From NCBI GenBank assembly GCA_021828935.1, contig JAJZCU010000088.1, forward strand, positions 2,711 to 7,784: 5,074 bases of DNA. The letters are read 5' to 3'. This document shows positions 1 through 5,074 of this stretch, in pieces. Source of the DNA: Planctomycetota bacterium. GTDB lineage: Bacteria; Planctomycetota; Phycisphaerae; WQYP01. Each line of letters opens with the position of its first letter. The first letter of the stretch is position 1. A program made the translations under genes and the position numbers. Under the pieces are notes generated by a model. The model did no database searches. It was not told the origin of the DNA and saw only the letters and a list, made by a program, of their open reading frames with translations.

Positions 1-212
1 AATATGGGCCAGCTTTCCCATACGGCGCTGCCCATGGCCATCGCAACGTGAATGCGCTCCCCCCGGACAATCATAAGGCGGGGGAACTTTGCCACCGGCA
101 GCCATCTTGCCAGGAAGGCCAGAAAACCAAGCATCACGTAAATGCCGCGCGGGTTCGCATCAGCGGGTTCCATTGATGCATCATCACGGGTTGTTGTTGC
201 CACGTCCGACAT
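1..212 (-). CDS. Unrecognised protein, N-terminal part only (runs off the left edge)
   Basis: An open frame of 70 codons starts at the ATG complementary to 210-212 and stays open to the window edge; the first in-frame stop upstream is the TGA complementary to 237-239, so the start must lie in this short interval. An AGGGG Shine-Dalgarno-like sequence (219-223) sits 6 bases before the ATG. The protein begins MSDVATTTRDD, with a polar stretch of about 22 residues, followed by a hydrophobic segment (roughly residues 24-40, containing VMLGFLAFLARWLPVA) and then a mixed basic and hydrophobic region (FPRLMIVRGERIHVAMAMG). That pattern could be a membrane anchor or the hydrophobic core of a small domain. 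I recognise no family. It lies 79 bases after the stop of the FHA-PrsW gene in the same orientation, so it may be in the same operon or have its own promoter. The call rests on the open frame, the ribosome site and the fit with its neighbours. Confidence 0.6.
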   Translation of the reverse strand, partial: MSDVATTTRDDASMEPADANPRGIYVMLGFLAFLARWLPVAKFPRLMIVRGERIHVAMAMGSAVWESWPI

Positions 213-250
213 GATTCGCCCCTGTCTTGAACTATGTCATTTCCAACATT

Positions 251-279
251 AGTGTGCGGGAAATCACGATCACTGTCAA
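251..279 (-). promoter_or_regulatory. Candidate sigma70-type promoter before the left-edge gene
   Basis: On the minus strand a perfect TTGACA (-35 box, complement of 274-279) lies in the 79-base gap between the FHA-PrsW stop and the next ATG. Seventeen bases further is CACACT (complement of 251-256), which matches the -10 consensus at only 3 of 6 positions. ACTAAT (complement of 248-253) matches at 4 of 6 but with a 20-base spacer. The -35 box is excellent and the -10 is poor, so this is only a possible promoter. Confidence 0.3.
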
Positions 280-291
280 AGACGTTCTTGG

Positions 292-1650
292 TCACGCCGC
301 CGCAACCGTGCGCACGCCGGCGGCGGATTGCGCTTCGCGGATTTGGTTCAGGCCGTCCTGAATGAAGCCGAACGTGGCCATCCAACCCACCACGCCCAGG
401 GCGACATATTTTAGATAATAAAAGCTGGGGAAGGGCGAATCCCAGGCCGCGTGCAGCGCCACGGCCAGGGCGAATACGCGCAGGAAACGCACGTCCAGCA
501 GCATCTTCCATTCAAATGGCCGGGCGCCGCGAATGCGCCAAAGCGCCGCGCCAACCAGGCCCGTCCATACCGCGTGCGAGCCGCACAGGGCCAAGGCGCC
601 GCGAATGTCGATGGTGGTCAGCATGGTCGGCGGATTCAGCAGCAGACCGTGGTGGTTGGGCGCCACGACAAACATATTATTAAATGCATACCCGGCGGAT
701 TCAAAGACGGCAAAGCCCGTGCCGATGGTGGCGCCGAACAGGAGCCCGTTGAGCGTCCAGCGGTATTTCAGCAGATCAATCACCAGGAACAGGCATGCGG
801 CCTTGGCGCTTTCCTCCACCAGGCCAATGCCGATGGCGCCCAGCCAGGTGCCCAAAACCGGATGCACTTCGCTGTAAATCAATGAGGCGAACAGCAATGA
901 AAGCACGCTGCCGGTCATGAACAGGCGCAGCATTTGATACAAAGAAACGTTGCGCGGGGCGTTGACTTCGTAATAAAATACCAGCAGCGAGCAGGGGATG
1001 GCAAACGAGCCCATCAGCATGATGGCCGGCAGAAAATAGATATTATGGAATTGCCGGAAGGCATAATCAAACCCCAGATAAACGGCCACGGCCAAGATGG
1101 CCAGGCGCACGAAGGCCCACGGGCGCGGCCAGGACGTATCAATTTGGGCCAGCGTGGGGGTGGTGGCCGGGGTGCCGGATATGAAATAGGCCTCCACTTC
1201 TTCCGGGGTGCGGCGCTTGAGCACGTCGGAGAACATTTCCCTGGCATTAAAACCGGAGATCGGCTGCACGCCAATGGCGGAGGCCACCCCGGCGTTCAGG
1301 CTGTCGACCAATTGGGCGCCAAGCGTCTCAGGCCCGCGGGGGGTATCGGCGGCCAACTGCCACACCGAAGCGCCCAGCCGCAGGGATTGTCCCGGTCGCA
1401 GAATATCTTCATTGGTCATGCGGCCATCCAGGGAAGCGGCGCCGCCGGTGGCGTGAAACCAGATGTCGCCTTCGTGCAGCACCACGGCCAGAACGGTGTT
1501 GGCCATGTTGGGATCAACAGACAACACATTGCAGGATGTGGCGCGGCCCAGCGTGGTGGGCGCCGGGCCGATGGGGCAGCGGCGGCCGTGATCGGGGCCC
1601 GAAACGCACAGCAGCGACATGGGCGCGTTGTTGGCTGTGGCGTGCGACAT
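292..1650 (-). CDS. FHA-like domain fused to a PrsW-family intramembrane protease
   Basis: A 452-residue protein. Residues about 12-100 resemble a forkhead-associated (FHA) fold: a GPDHGRRCPIG start, a LGRATSCNV segment, then strands ending in RPGQSLRLGASVWQL, the usual place of the last FHA strands. The canonical Ser-x-x-His phosphopeptide-binding element expected after the GR motif is not visible. A linker (about 105-175) leads to roughly seven or eight hydrophobic segments (about 178-196, 205-226, 240-259, 265-295, 300-322, 351-371, 388-404, 411-430). The membrane part has the PrsW signature: VEESAK (E279, E280, K283), FAVFE (E317), SHAVW (H359) and LHAAWD (H400, D404). PrsW proteins are glutamic-type intramembrane proteases; Bacillus subtilis PrsW makes the first cut in an anti-sigma factor. 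Substrate and role here are unknown. I chose the ATG at 1650 because GGAG lies 7 bases upstream; a TTG at 1689 would add 13 residues but directly abuts the previous stop. The gene follows the oxidoreductase by 39 bases and is probably co-transcribed. Confidence 0.85.
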   Translation of the reverse strand: MSHATANNAPMSLLCVSGPDHGRRCPIGPAPTTLGRATSCNVLSVDPNMANTVLAVVLHEGDIWFHATGGAASLDGRMTNEDILRPGQSLRLGASVWQLAADTPRGPETLGAQLVDSLNAGVASAIGVQPISGFNAREMFSDVLKRRTPEEVEAYFISGTPATTPTLAQIDTSWPRPWAFVRLAILAVAVYLGFDYAFRQFHNIYFLPAIMLMGSFAIPCSLLVFYYEVNAPRNVSLYQMLRLFMTGSVLSLLFASLIYSEVHPVLGTWLGAIGIGLVEESAKAACLFLVIDLLKYRWTLNGLLFGATIGTGFAVFESAGYAFNNMFVVAPNHHGLLLNPPTMLTTIDIRGALALCGSHAVWTGLVGAALWRIRGARPFEWKMLLDVRFLRVFALAVALHAAWDSPFPSFYYLKYVALGVVGWMATFGFIQDGLNQIREAQSAAGVRTVAAA

Positions 1651-1657
1651 GACGGGA

Positions 1658-1661
1658 CTCC
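1658..1661 (-). promoter_or_regulatory. Ribosome binding site that decides the FHA-PrsW start
   Basis: The minus strand reads GGAG here, 7 bases before the ATG at 1650. It supports that codon over the in-frame TTG at 1689, for which this site would lie inside the coding region, and over the later ATG at 1620. Confidence 0.65.
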
Positions 1662-1689
1662 GATAAATTGCCTGGGAACAAGCGGCCAA

Positions 1690-2715
1690 CTACAACGATG
1701 GCACGACGTCGGCCACGCGCACGGGCCGACCCGTGCGAATGGATTCCAGTCCGGCGGCCACCATGCCAAAACTTTGCAGGTTGTCGTGCCCGCTGGTTTC
1801 AGCGGGGCGGTTTTCGCGCACCGCACAGACAAATTCATGCAGAGAAAACGCCTGGTCCACGCGCGCCAGGCCGGGCACGTCCACTTTTTCCGCTTGCCAT
1901 TTATTCTCCGCGGCGTTGCGCGTGTCTTTGCTTACGCCGGCGCCGGTCCACGCCAATGCGCCTTCGGAACATTGCAGGGTCCAATTGCCGTTCCAGGAGG
2001 TTGCGGTGCGGCGGGCGGTCCAATCGGCGCCATAGGAGAAGACCACCTTGTTCTGAAAAGTGATCACGGCCTTAAACGCGGCTTCATGCTGAAATTCGGG
2101 GGCGTGGGTGTGAAAACTGTGGACAAAAATGGTATCGGCGTCGGAATTGCAGATGTACCGCATCAAATCAAAATGGTGGATTGACATGTCAACTAACGTT
2201 GGGTATTCCATGGTTTCACGGAAAGAACCGCGGAAATCCGCCGGCAGGCAGAAGACCACATCCCCATGCACCAGCGTTCCACAAACCTGGTCCGCGACCA
2301 TGCGGCGCAGCAGCCGCGGCTCGGGCCGGTAGCGGTAATTCTGGCTGATCATCAATTGCCGCCCGGCTTTTTGAGCCGTTCGCACCATTTCCATGCCGTG
2401 TTCAACGGTGTCGGCGATGGGCTTTTCCGACAGCAGATGCTTGCCGGCGGCAAAGGCCTCGCGGGCGTGTTGATAATGTATAGCTGGCGGGGTGACGGTC
2501 AAAACGGCGTCGGCCTCCACCTTCCGCAGGGCGTCGCTTAAGGCGGAGAAACAACGGTCGGCCGGCACATTCGCGGCGGTGGCGGCCTGCGCCAACTGGG
2601 CCGCATTAATATCCACCAGGGCCGCGTGCTGCGCCTCTTCGCTGGTGGCAATGAGCTTCAGCCAGCCGGCGCCGTGGCCGCCCACGCCGCACTGGATGAT
2701 TCGCAATTTATCCAT
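1690..2715 (-). CDS. Gfo/Idh/MocA-family NAD(P)-dependent oxidoreductase
   Basis: A complete 341-residue protein, a normal length for the family. The N-terminal Rossmann domain (about 1-120) opens with MDKLRIIQCGVGGHG, a dinucleotide-binding glycine motif (GVGGHG, residues 10-15), has an acidic residue at the end of the second strand (LVDI, D35), and carries the family hallmark SEKP (96-99), whose K98 is the conserved catalytic or binding lysine. The C-terminal domain contains D176-x-x-x-H180-x-x-D183 in VDMSIHHFD, the usual active-site pattern of the family. Members oxidise or reduce sugars, inositols and related polyols with NAD(P); the substrate cannot be read from this sequence. There is no signal peptide, so it is probably cytoplasmic, unlike the Tat-exported members common in planctomycetes. 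GGAGG (2721-2725) sits 5 bases before the ATG, a strong ribosome site. The gene starts downstream of a likely lipA terminator and ends 39 bases before the FHA-PrsW gene. The nearest neighbours include no sugar kinase or transporter that would hint at a substrate. Confidence 0.92.
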   Translation of the reverse strand: MDKLRIIQCGVGGHGAGWLKLIATSEEAQHAALVDINAAQLAQAATAANVPADRCFSALSDALRKVEADAVLTVTPPAIHYQHAREAFAAGKHLLSEKPIADTVEHGMEMVRTAQKAGRQLMISQNYRYRPEPRLLRRMVADQVCGTLVHGDVVFCLPADFRGSFRETMEYPTLVDMSIHHFDLMRYICNSDADTIFVHSFHTHAPEFQHEAAFKAVITFQNKVVFSYGADWTARRTATSWNGNWTLQCSEGALAWTGAGVSKDTRNAAENKWQAEKVDVPGLARVDQAFSLHEFVCAVRENRPAETSGHDNLQSFGMVAAGLESIRTGRPVRVADVVPSL

Positions 2716-2754
2716 GAAGACCTCCGCGTAATGCCCGGGGTTTAGATGGTTATT

Positions 2755-2784
2755 AAAAATGGTTTCGCGACTGCGTCGGCGAAA
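2755..2784 (-). terminator. Likely intrinsic terminator of lipA
   Basis: On the minus strand, TTTCG-C-CGAC, loop GCA, GTCG-CGAAA forms a stem of 5 plus 4 base pairs with one bulged C (2763-2784). Three bases later comes TTTTT (complement of 2755-2759). It lies about 40 bases past the lipA stop and before the next gene's ribosome site. The tight 3-base loop and the small gap before the U-tract make it plausible rather than textbook. Confidence 0.5.
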
Positions 2785-2808
2785 GCCCCGCCATGAATGG
2801 GTGGGGCT
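2784..2808. repeat. G+C-rich inverted repeat next to the lipA terminator
   Basis: AGCCCCGCC (2784-2792) and GGTGGGGCT (2800-2808) are inverted around the 7-base loop ATGAATG. Read as plus-strand RNA, all 9 positions pair, one as G-U; read as minus-strand RNA, that position becomes an A-C mismatch. The element directly abuts the terminator hairpin at 2763-2784. It could be part of a composite terminator or a dispersed REP-like palindrome; one window cannot tell which. Confidence 0.5.
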
Positions 2809-2825
2809 GGTGAAATTTTATGTTA

Positions 2826-3761
2826 TTAGGCTGGCGCGGCACGGCGTTGGTCGGCTTGTTCCTCGGCGTGATAACTTGACCGCACCAGCGGGCCCGATTC
2901 CACCACGGAAAAGCCCAATTCCAGGCCAGTTTGCTTCCATTGCGCAAATTCTTCCGGCGTCACCCAGCGGTCCACCGGAAGATGCTCCCGCGTGGGTTGC
3001 AGATATTGACCCAGCGTGAGAATTGACACGCCCACGGCTTTAATATCTTTAAGCGTTTCCAACAGTTCGTCGCGCTTTTCGCCAATGCCCAGCATCAGCC
3101 CCGTTTTTGTGGCAAAGCCCGCGTCAGCCGAGCGCTCCAGCAATTCCAGCGAACGCTGGTACTTGGCCTGCGGCCGCACCCGCTGATATTGGCTGGGCAC
3201 GGTCTCAACATTATGATTAAGAATATCCGGGCCGGCGTCCAGCACCATTTGCAGGGCGGGCCACTTGCCGCAGAAATCGGGGATTAACACTTCAATGCTG
3301 CTGCCCGGTGACGCCGCGCGCACCTGTCTGATGGTGTCCGCCCACACGGCGGCGCCGCCATCGTTTAATTCATCCCGATTCACTGAAGTAATGACGACGT
3401 GGCGGAGTTTCATCAAGGCCACCGCCTGGGCCACGCGGCGCGGTTCATCAAGGTCCAGCGCGGGCGGCCGGCCCGTGGCAATGTTGCAAAACCCGCAACT
3501 GCGGGTACACACGTCGCCCAAAATCATTAGTGTGGCGGTGCCGCGGGCCCAGCACTCGCCCATGTTCGGGCAGCGGGCGGATTCGCAAACGGTGTGCAGT
3601 TGATGTTCGTCGATCAGGGCGCGCAGGCGCTGATAACCGGGGCCGGCGGGCATTTTCACCTTTAACCATGGGGGTTTGCGGGCCATCGGGGCGGACACGG
3701 ACACGGCCGGTTCCGCCGAACCTTCGCTGATAACATTCAGGGGCAGAATGCGTGCGGTCAT
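2826..3761 (-). CDS. lipA: Lipoyl synthase LipA
   Basis: A complete 311-residue radical-SAM enzyme that inserts two sulfur atoms into the protein-bound octanoyl group to make lipoyl cofactor for 2-oxoacid dehydrogenases and the glycine cleavage system. Both cluster motifs are visible: CESARCPNMGEC (C59, C64, C70) for the auxiliary, sacrificial 4Fe-4S cluster, and CTRSCGFC (C85, C89, C92) for the SAM-binding cluster. The C-terminal RSSYHAE (294-300) supplies the serine ligand of the auxiliary cluster. VITSVNRDEL (123-132) and HNVETV (183-188) are also typical of the family. The length matches bacterial LipA. The ATG at 3761 has only a weak GGTGA/GAAAG ribosome site (3772-3779); the next in-frame ATG, at 3686 just before the conserved RKPPWLK, has none visible, so the first 25 residues are less certain than the rest. 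The gene has its own likely promoter (3820-3849), is separated by 84 bases from the aminotransferase gene, and ends in a TAA followed by a likely terminator. No lipB or lplA is in the window. Confidence 0.97.
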   Translation of the reverse strand: MTARILPLNVISEGSAEPAVSVSAPMARKPPWLKVKMPAGPGYQRLRALIDEHQLHTVCESARCPNMGECWARGTATLMILGDVCTRSCGFCNIATGRPPALDLDEPRRVAQAVALMKLRHVVITSVNRDELNDGGAAVWADTIRQVRAASPGSSIEVLIPDFCGKWPALQMVLDAGPDILNHNVETVPSQYQRVRPQAKYQRSLELLERSADAGFATKTGLMLGIGEKRDELLETLKDIKAVGVSILTLGQYLQPTREHLPVDRWVTPEEFAQWKQTGLELGFSVVESGPLVRSSYHAEEQADQRRAAPA

Positions 3762-3819
3762 AACAGAAAAACTTTCACCGGTAAGAAACGCGAGGGCTTT
3801 CGTCCGTAACTTTGCAGGA

Positions 3820-3849
3820 AGTATAGCATACGTGGCGCGGGCGCGTCAT
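3820..3849 (-). promoter_or_regulatory. Probable extended -10 promoter of lipA
   Basis: The minus strand carries TATACT (complement of 3820-3825, 5 of 6 matches to the -10 consensus), directly preceded by TGC, the extended -10 element. Eighteen bases upstream is ATGACG (complement of 3844-3849, 4 of 6 matches to TTGACA). The -35 box contains the TGA stop codon of the aminotransferase gene, so the promoter overlaps the end of that gene. A start near 3813 would give an untranslated leader of about 50 bases before the lipA ATG. Confidence 0.6.
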
Positions 3850-5074
3850 GACGGCTTGCCCGCGGTTTCGGCGCCGGTTCCGGATTGCAGCGCCTTACCC
3901 GCCACAAAATCCGCCAGGCGGTCCAGACCGCGGTTGATGTTGTCCAGGCTGGTCGCGAAGCTGAAGCGCATGTGGTCGGGGAAGCCGAAATCATTGCCCG
4001 GCACCACGGCCACATGGGCCTGTTCCAGCAGGGCGCCGCAGAAGCCCACGGCGTCCTGGACCACAATGCCCTGGGGACCAATGGGTTTGTTAAACAATTC
4101 TCCAATGCCGGCAAAGGCATAAAAGGCGCCGGTGGGGCGGACGCAATGCACGCCGGGGATGGCGTTGAGCCGCTGCCACATGTGCGCGCCGCGCTTTTCA
4201 AAGGCCTGCCGCATTTCTTCCACGCAGCCCTCTGACTGTGGATTTTCCAACGCCTCGGCAATCGCCGGCATGCAGAAGCTGGTGATGTTGCTGGTCATCT
4301 GGCTTTGCAATTTGTTCATAGCGGAAATCAACGCCTTGGGCCCGGCCGTGTAGCCGATGCGCCAGCCGGTCATCGCGTAGGTTTTGCTTAGGCAATTGCA
4401 GGTAATGGTGCGGTTTTTCCAGAAGGCAAAATCCAACGCCGCCCATGAACTGGTCTTCTGGCCGTGGTACAGCAGTCGTTCATAAATTTCATCGCTGCAT
4501 ACCCAGATATTCCCGTGCGGGGCCACGGCCCTGGCCAGGGCGGCGAGTTCTTCAGGATGGTACGTGTGGCCGCCGGGGTTGCTGGGAGAATTGATAATAA
4601 TCATGCGCGTGCGCGGCGTGATGGCGGCGGTAAGCTCGGCGGGGGTGATCTTGAAATCCCGTTCGGGACTGCCCTTCACCACCACCGGCACGCCGCCGGC
4701 CAGCGTGACCATTTCGGGGTAACTTACCCAATACGGCGCGGGGATAATGACTTCATCGCCGGGGTTAAGCACGGCCATGAACGCCAGATACAACGCATGT
4801 TTCCCGCCCACGGAGACAATAATTTCATCGGGCGTGTACGGCGTTTTATTAAAACGCGTCAGCTTGTCGGCGATGGCCTTGCGGGCCTCCGGCGTGCCGG
4901 CGGTGGGTTCATATTTGGTGCGGCCGGCCTCCAGCGCGCGAATGGCGGCGGCCTTGATAAACTTTGGGGTGTCGAAATCCGGTTCCCCGGCGCCGAAGCC
5001 AATCACGTCAATGCCCTGTTTTTTCATGGCATTGGCCTTGGCGGAAATGGCCAGGACGCCGTGGGCTTCTGCGG
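3846..5074 (-). CDS. Class I PLP-dependent aminotransferase, aspartate aminotransferase-like (5' end beyond the right edge)
   Basis: A pyridoxal-phosphate enzyme that moves amino groups between amino acids and 2-oxoacids; overall similarity is to bacterial group Ib aspartate aminotransferases, some of which also act on prephenate. The frame stays open past the ATG at 5027 to the window edge, and the extra 15 residues (ending VLAISAKANA) match the conserved family N-terminus, so that ATG is internal and probably only about 8-15 residues are missing. Counting from that methionine: GAGEPDFDTP (12-21), VGGKHALY near the cofactor phosphate (73-80), APYWVSYP (97-104), SPSNPGG with N150, SDEIY with D179 and Y182, SKTYAMTGWRIGY with the Schiff-base lysine K215 and R223, and MRFSFATS with R354 for the substrate carboxylate. 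All catalytic residues are present. Gly replaces the usual Thr in the NPTG motif. The last 15 or so residues are a polar, low-complexity tail. The gene ends 84 bases before lipA, which has a separate promoter. Substrate specificity is inferred from family resemblance. Confidence 0.93.
   Translation of the reverse strand, partial: AEAHGVLAISAKANAMKKQGIDVIGFGAGEPDFDTPKFIKAAAIRALEAGRTKYEPTAGTPEARKAIADKLTRFNKTPYTPDEIIVSVGGKHALYLAFMAVLNPGDEVIIPAPYWVSYPEMVTLAGGVPVVVKGSPERDFKITPAELTAAITPRTRMIIINSPSNPGGHTYHPEELAALARAVAPHGNIWVCSDEIYERLLYHGQKTSSWAALDFAFWKNRTITCNCLSKTYAMTGWRIGYTAGPKALISAMNKLQSQMTSNITSFCMPAIAEALENPQSEGCVEEMRQAFEKRGAHMWQRLNAIPGVHCVRPTGAFYAFAGIGELFNKPIGPQGIVVQDAVGFCGALLEQAHVAVVPGNDFGFPDHMRFSFATSLDNINRGLDRLADFVAGKALQSGTGAETAGKPS

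Noticed and set aside
134..511. A 125-codon minus-strand frame across the left intergenic region.
   Set aside because: It overlaps the C-terminal coding part of the FHA-PrsW gene in another frame and the start of the left-edge gene; its Arg/Gly/Pro-rich translation looks like an out-of-frame reading of G+C-rich coding DNA.
1651..1689. TTG start at 1689 for the FHA-PrsW protein.
   Set aside because: It directly abuts the previous stop codon, and the clear GGAG ribosome site at 1658-1661 points to the ATG at 1650.
934..2184. A 416-codon open frame on the plus strand.
   Set aside because: It lies antisense to two well-supported genes (FHA-PrsW and the oxidoreductase), which happen to share the same frame. 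Its codons align with theirs, so it stays open simply because the sense genes avoid TTA, CTA and TCA codons. The translation is Gly/His/Gln-rich and resembles no protein.
3762..3800. Possible terminator or leader structure between the aminotransferase and lipA (a TTTC/GAAA stem with a following T-run).
   Set aside because: The stem is only 4 base pairs with an 8-base loop, and it lies after the likely lipA promoter; it is too weak to call.
3676..4235. Plus-strand frames across lipA and the aminotransferase.
   Set aside because: They are antisense shadows of two genes whose products show complete catalytic motifs; no plausible ribosome sites or recognisable protein features were found.
5025..5027. 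ATG at 5027 as the start of the aminotransferase.
   Set aside because: The frame remains open upstream to the window edge, and the 15 additional residues match the conserved N-terminal helix of the family, so this is an internal methionine.

Overview
The window is a compact, G+C-rich bacterial chromosomal segment in which every supportable gene lies on the minus strand, so the gene order reads from right to left. Both ends cut through a gene. I see no tRNA, rRNA, CRISPR array, insertion sequence or phage-like gene, and no stretch over 300 bases lacks a gene. The protein sequences and gene style (a cytoplasmic Gfo/Idh/MocA oxidoreductase, an FHA-like domain fused to a PrsW-type membrane protease, and this LipA and aminotransferase type) suggest the PVC superphylum, perhaps a planctomycete or verrucomicrobium. 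That placement is judged by eye and is tentative.

Layout in transcription order: (1) 5074-3846, a class I PLP-dependent aminotransferase resembling the bacterial aspartate aminotransferase Ib group; its first few codons lie beyond the right edge. (2) 3761-2826, lipA (lipoyl synthase), complete, with both iron-sulfur cluster motifs. It is preceded by a convincing extended -10 promoter that overlaps the end of the aminotransferase gene. (3) 2825-2716, an intergenic region with two abutting hairpins, one followed by a U-tract and likely to be the lipA terminator. (4) 2715-1690, a Gfo/Idh/MocA-family NAD(P)-dependent oxidoreductase of unknown substrate. (5) 1650-292, a 452-residue protein joining a degenerate FHA-like domain to a multi-pass PrsW-family intramembrane protease. 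It follows the oxidoreductase by 39 bases and is probably co-transcribed with it. (6) 212-1, the N-terminal part of an unrecognised protein that runs off the left edge.

Functionally the window mixes housekeeping metabolism (amino-acid transamination, lipoate assembly) with a likely two-gene unit made of the oxidoreductase and the FHA-PrsW protein. No shared pathway links all the genes. The item most worth following up is the FHA-PrsW fusion, which would place a soluble adaptor-like domain on an intramembrane protease. Its FHA part appears to lack the residues used for phosphothreonine binding, so it may sense something other than a phosphopeptide.
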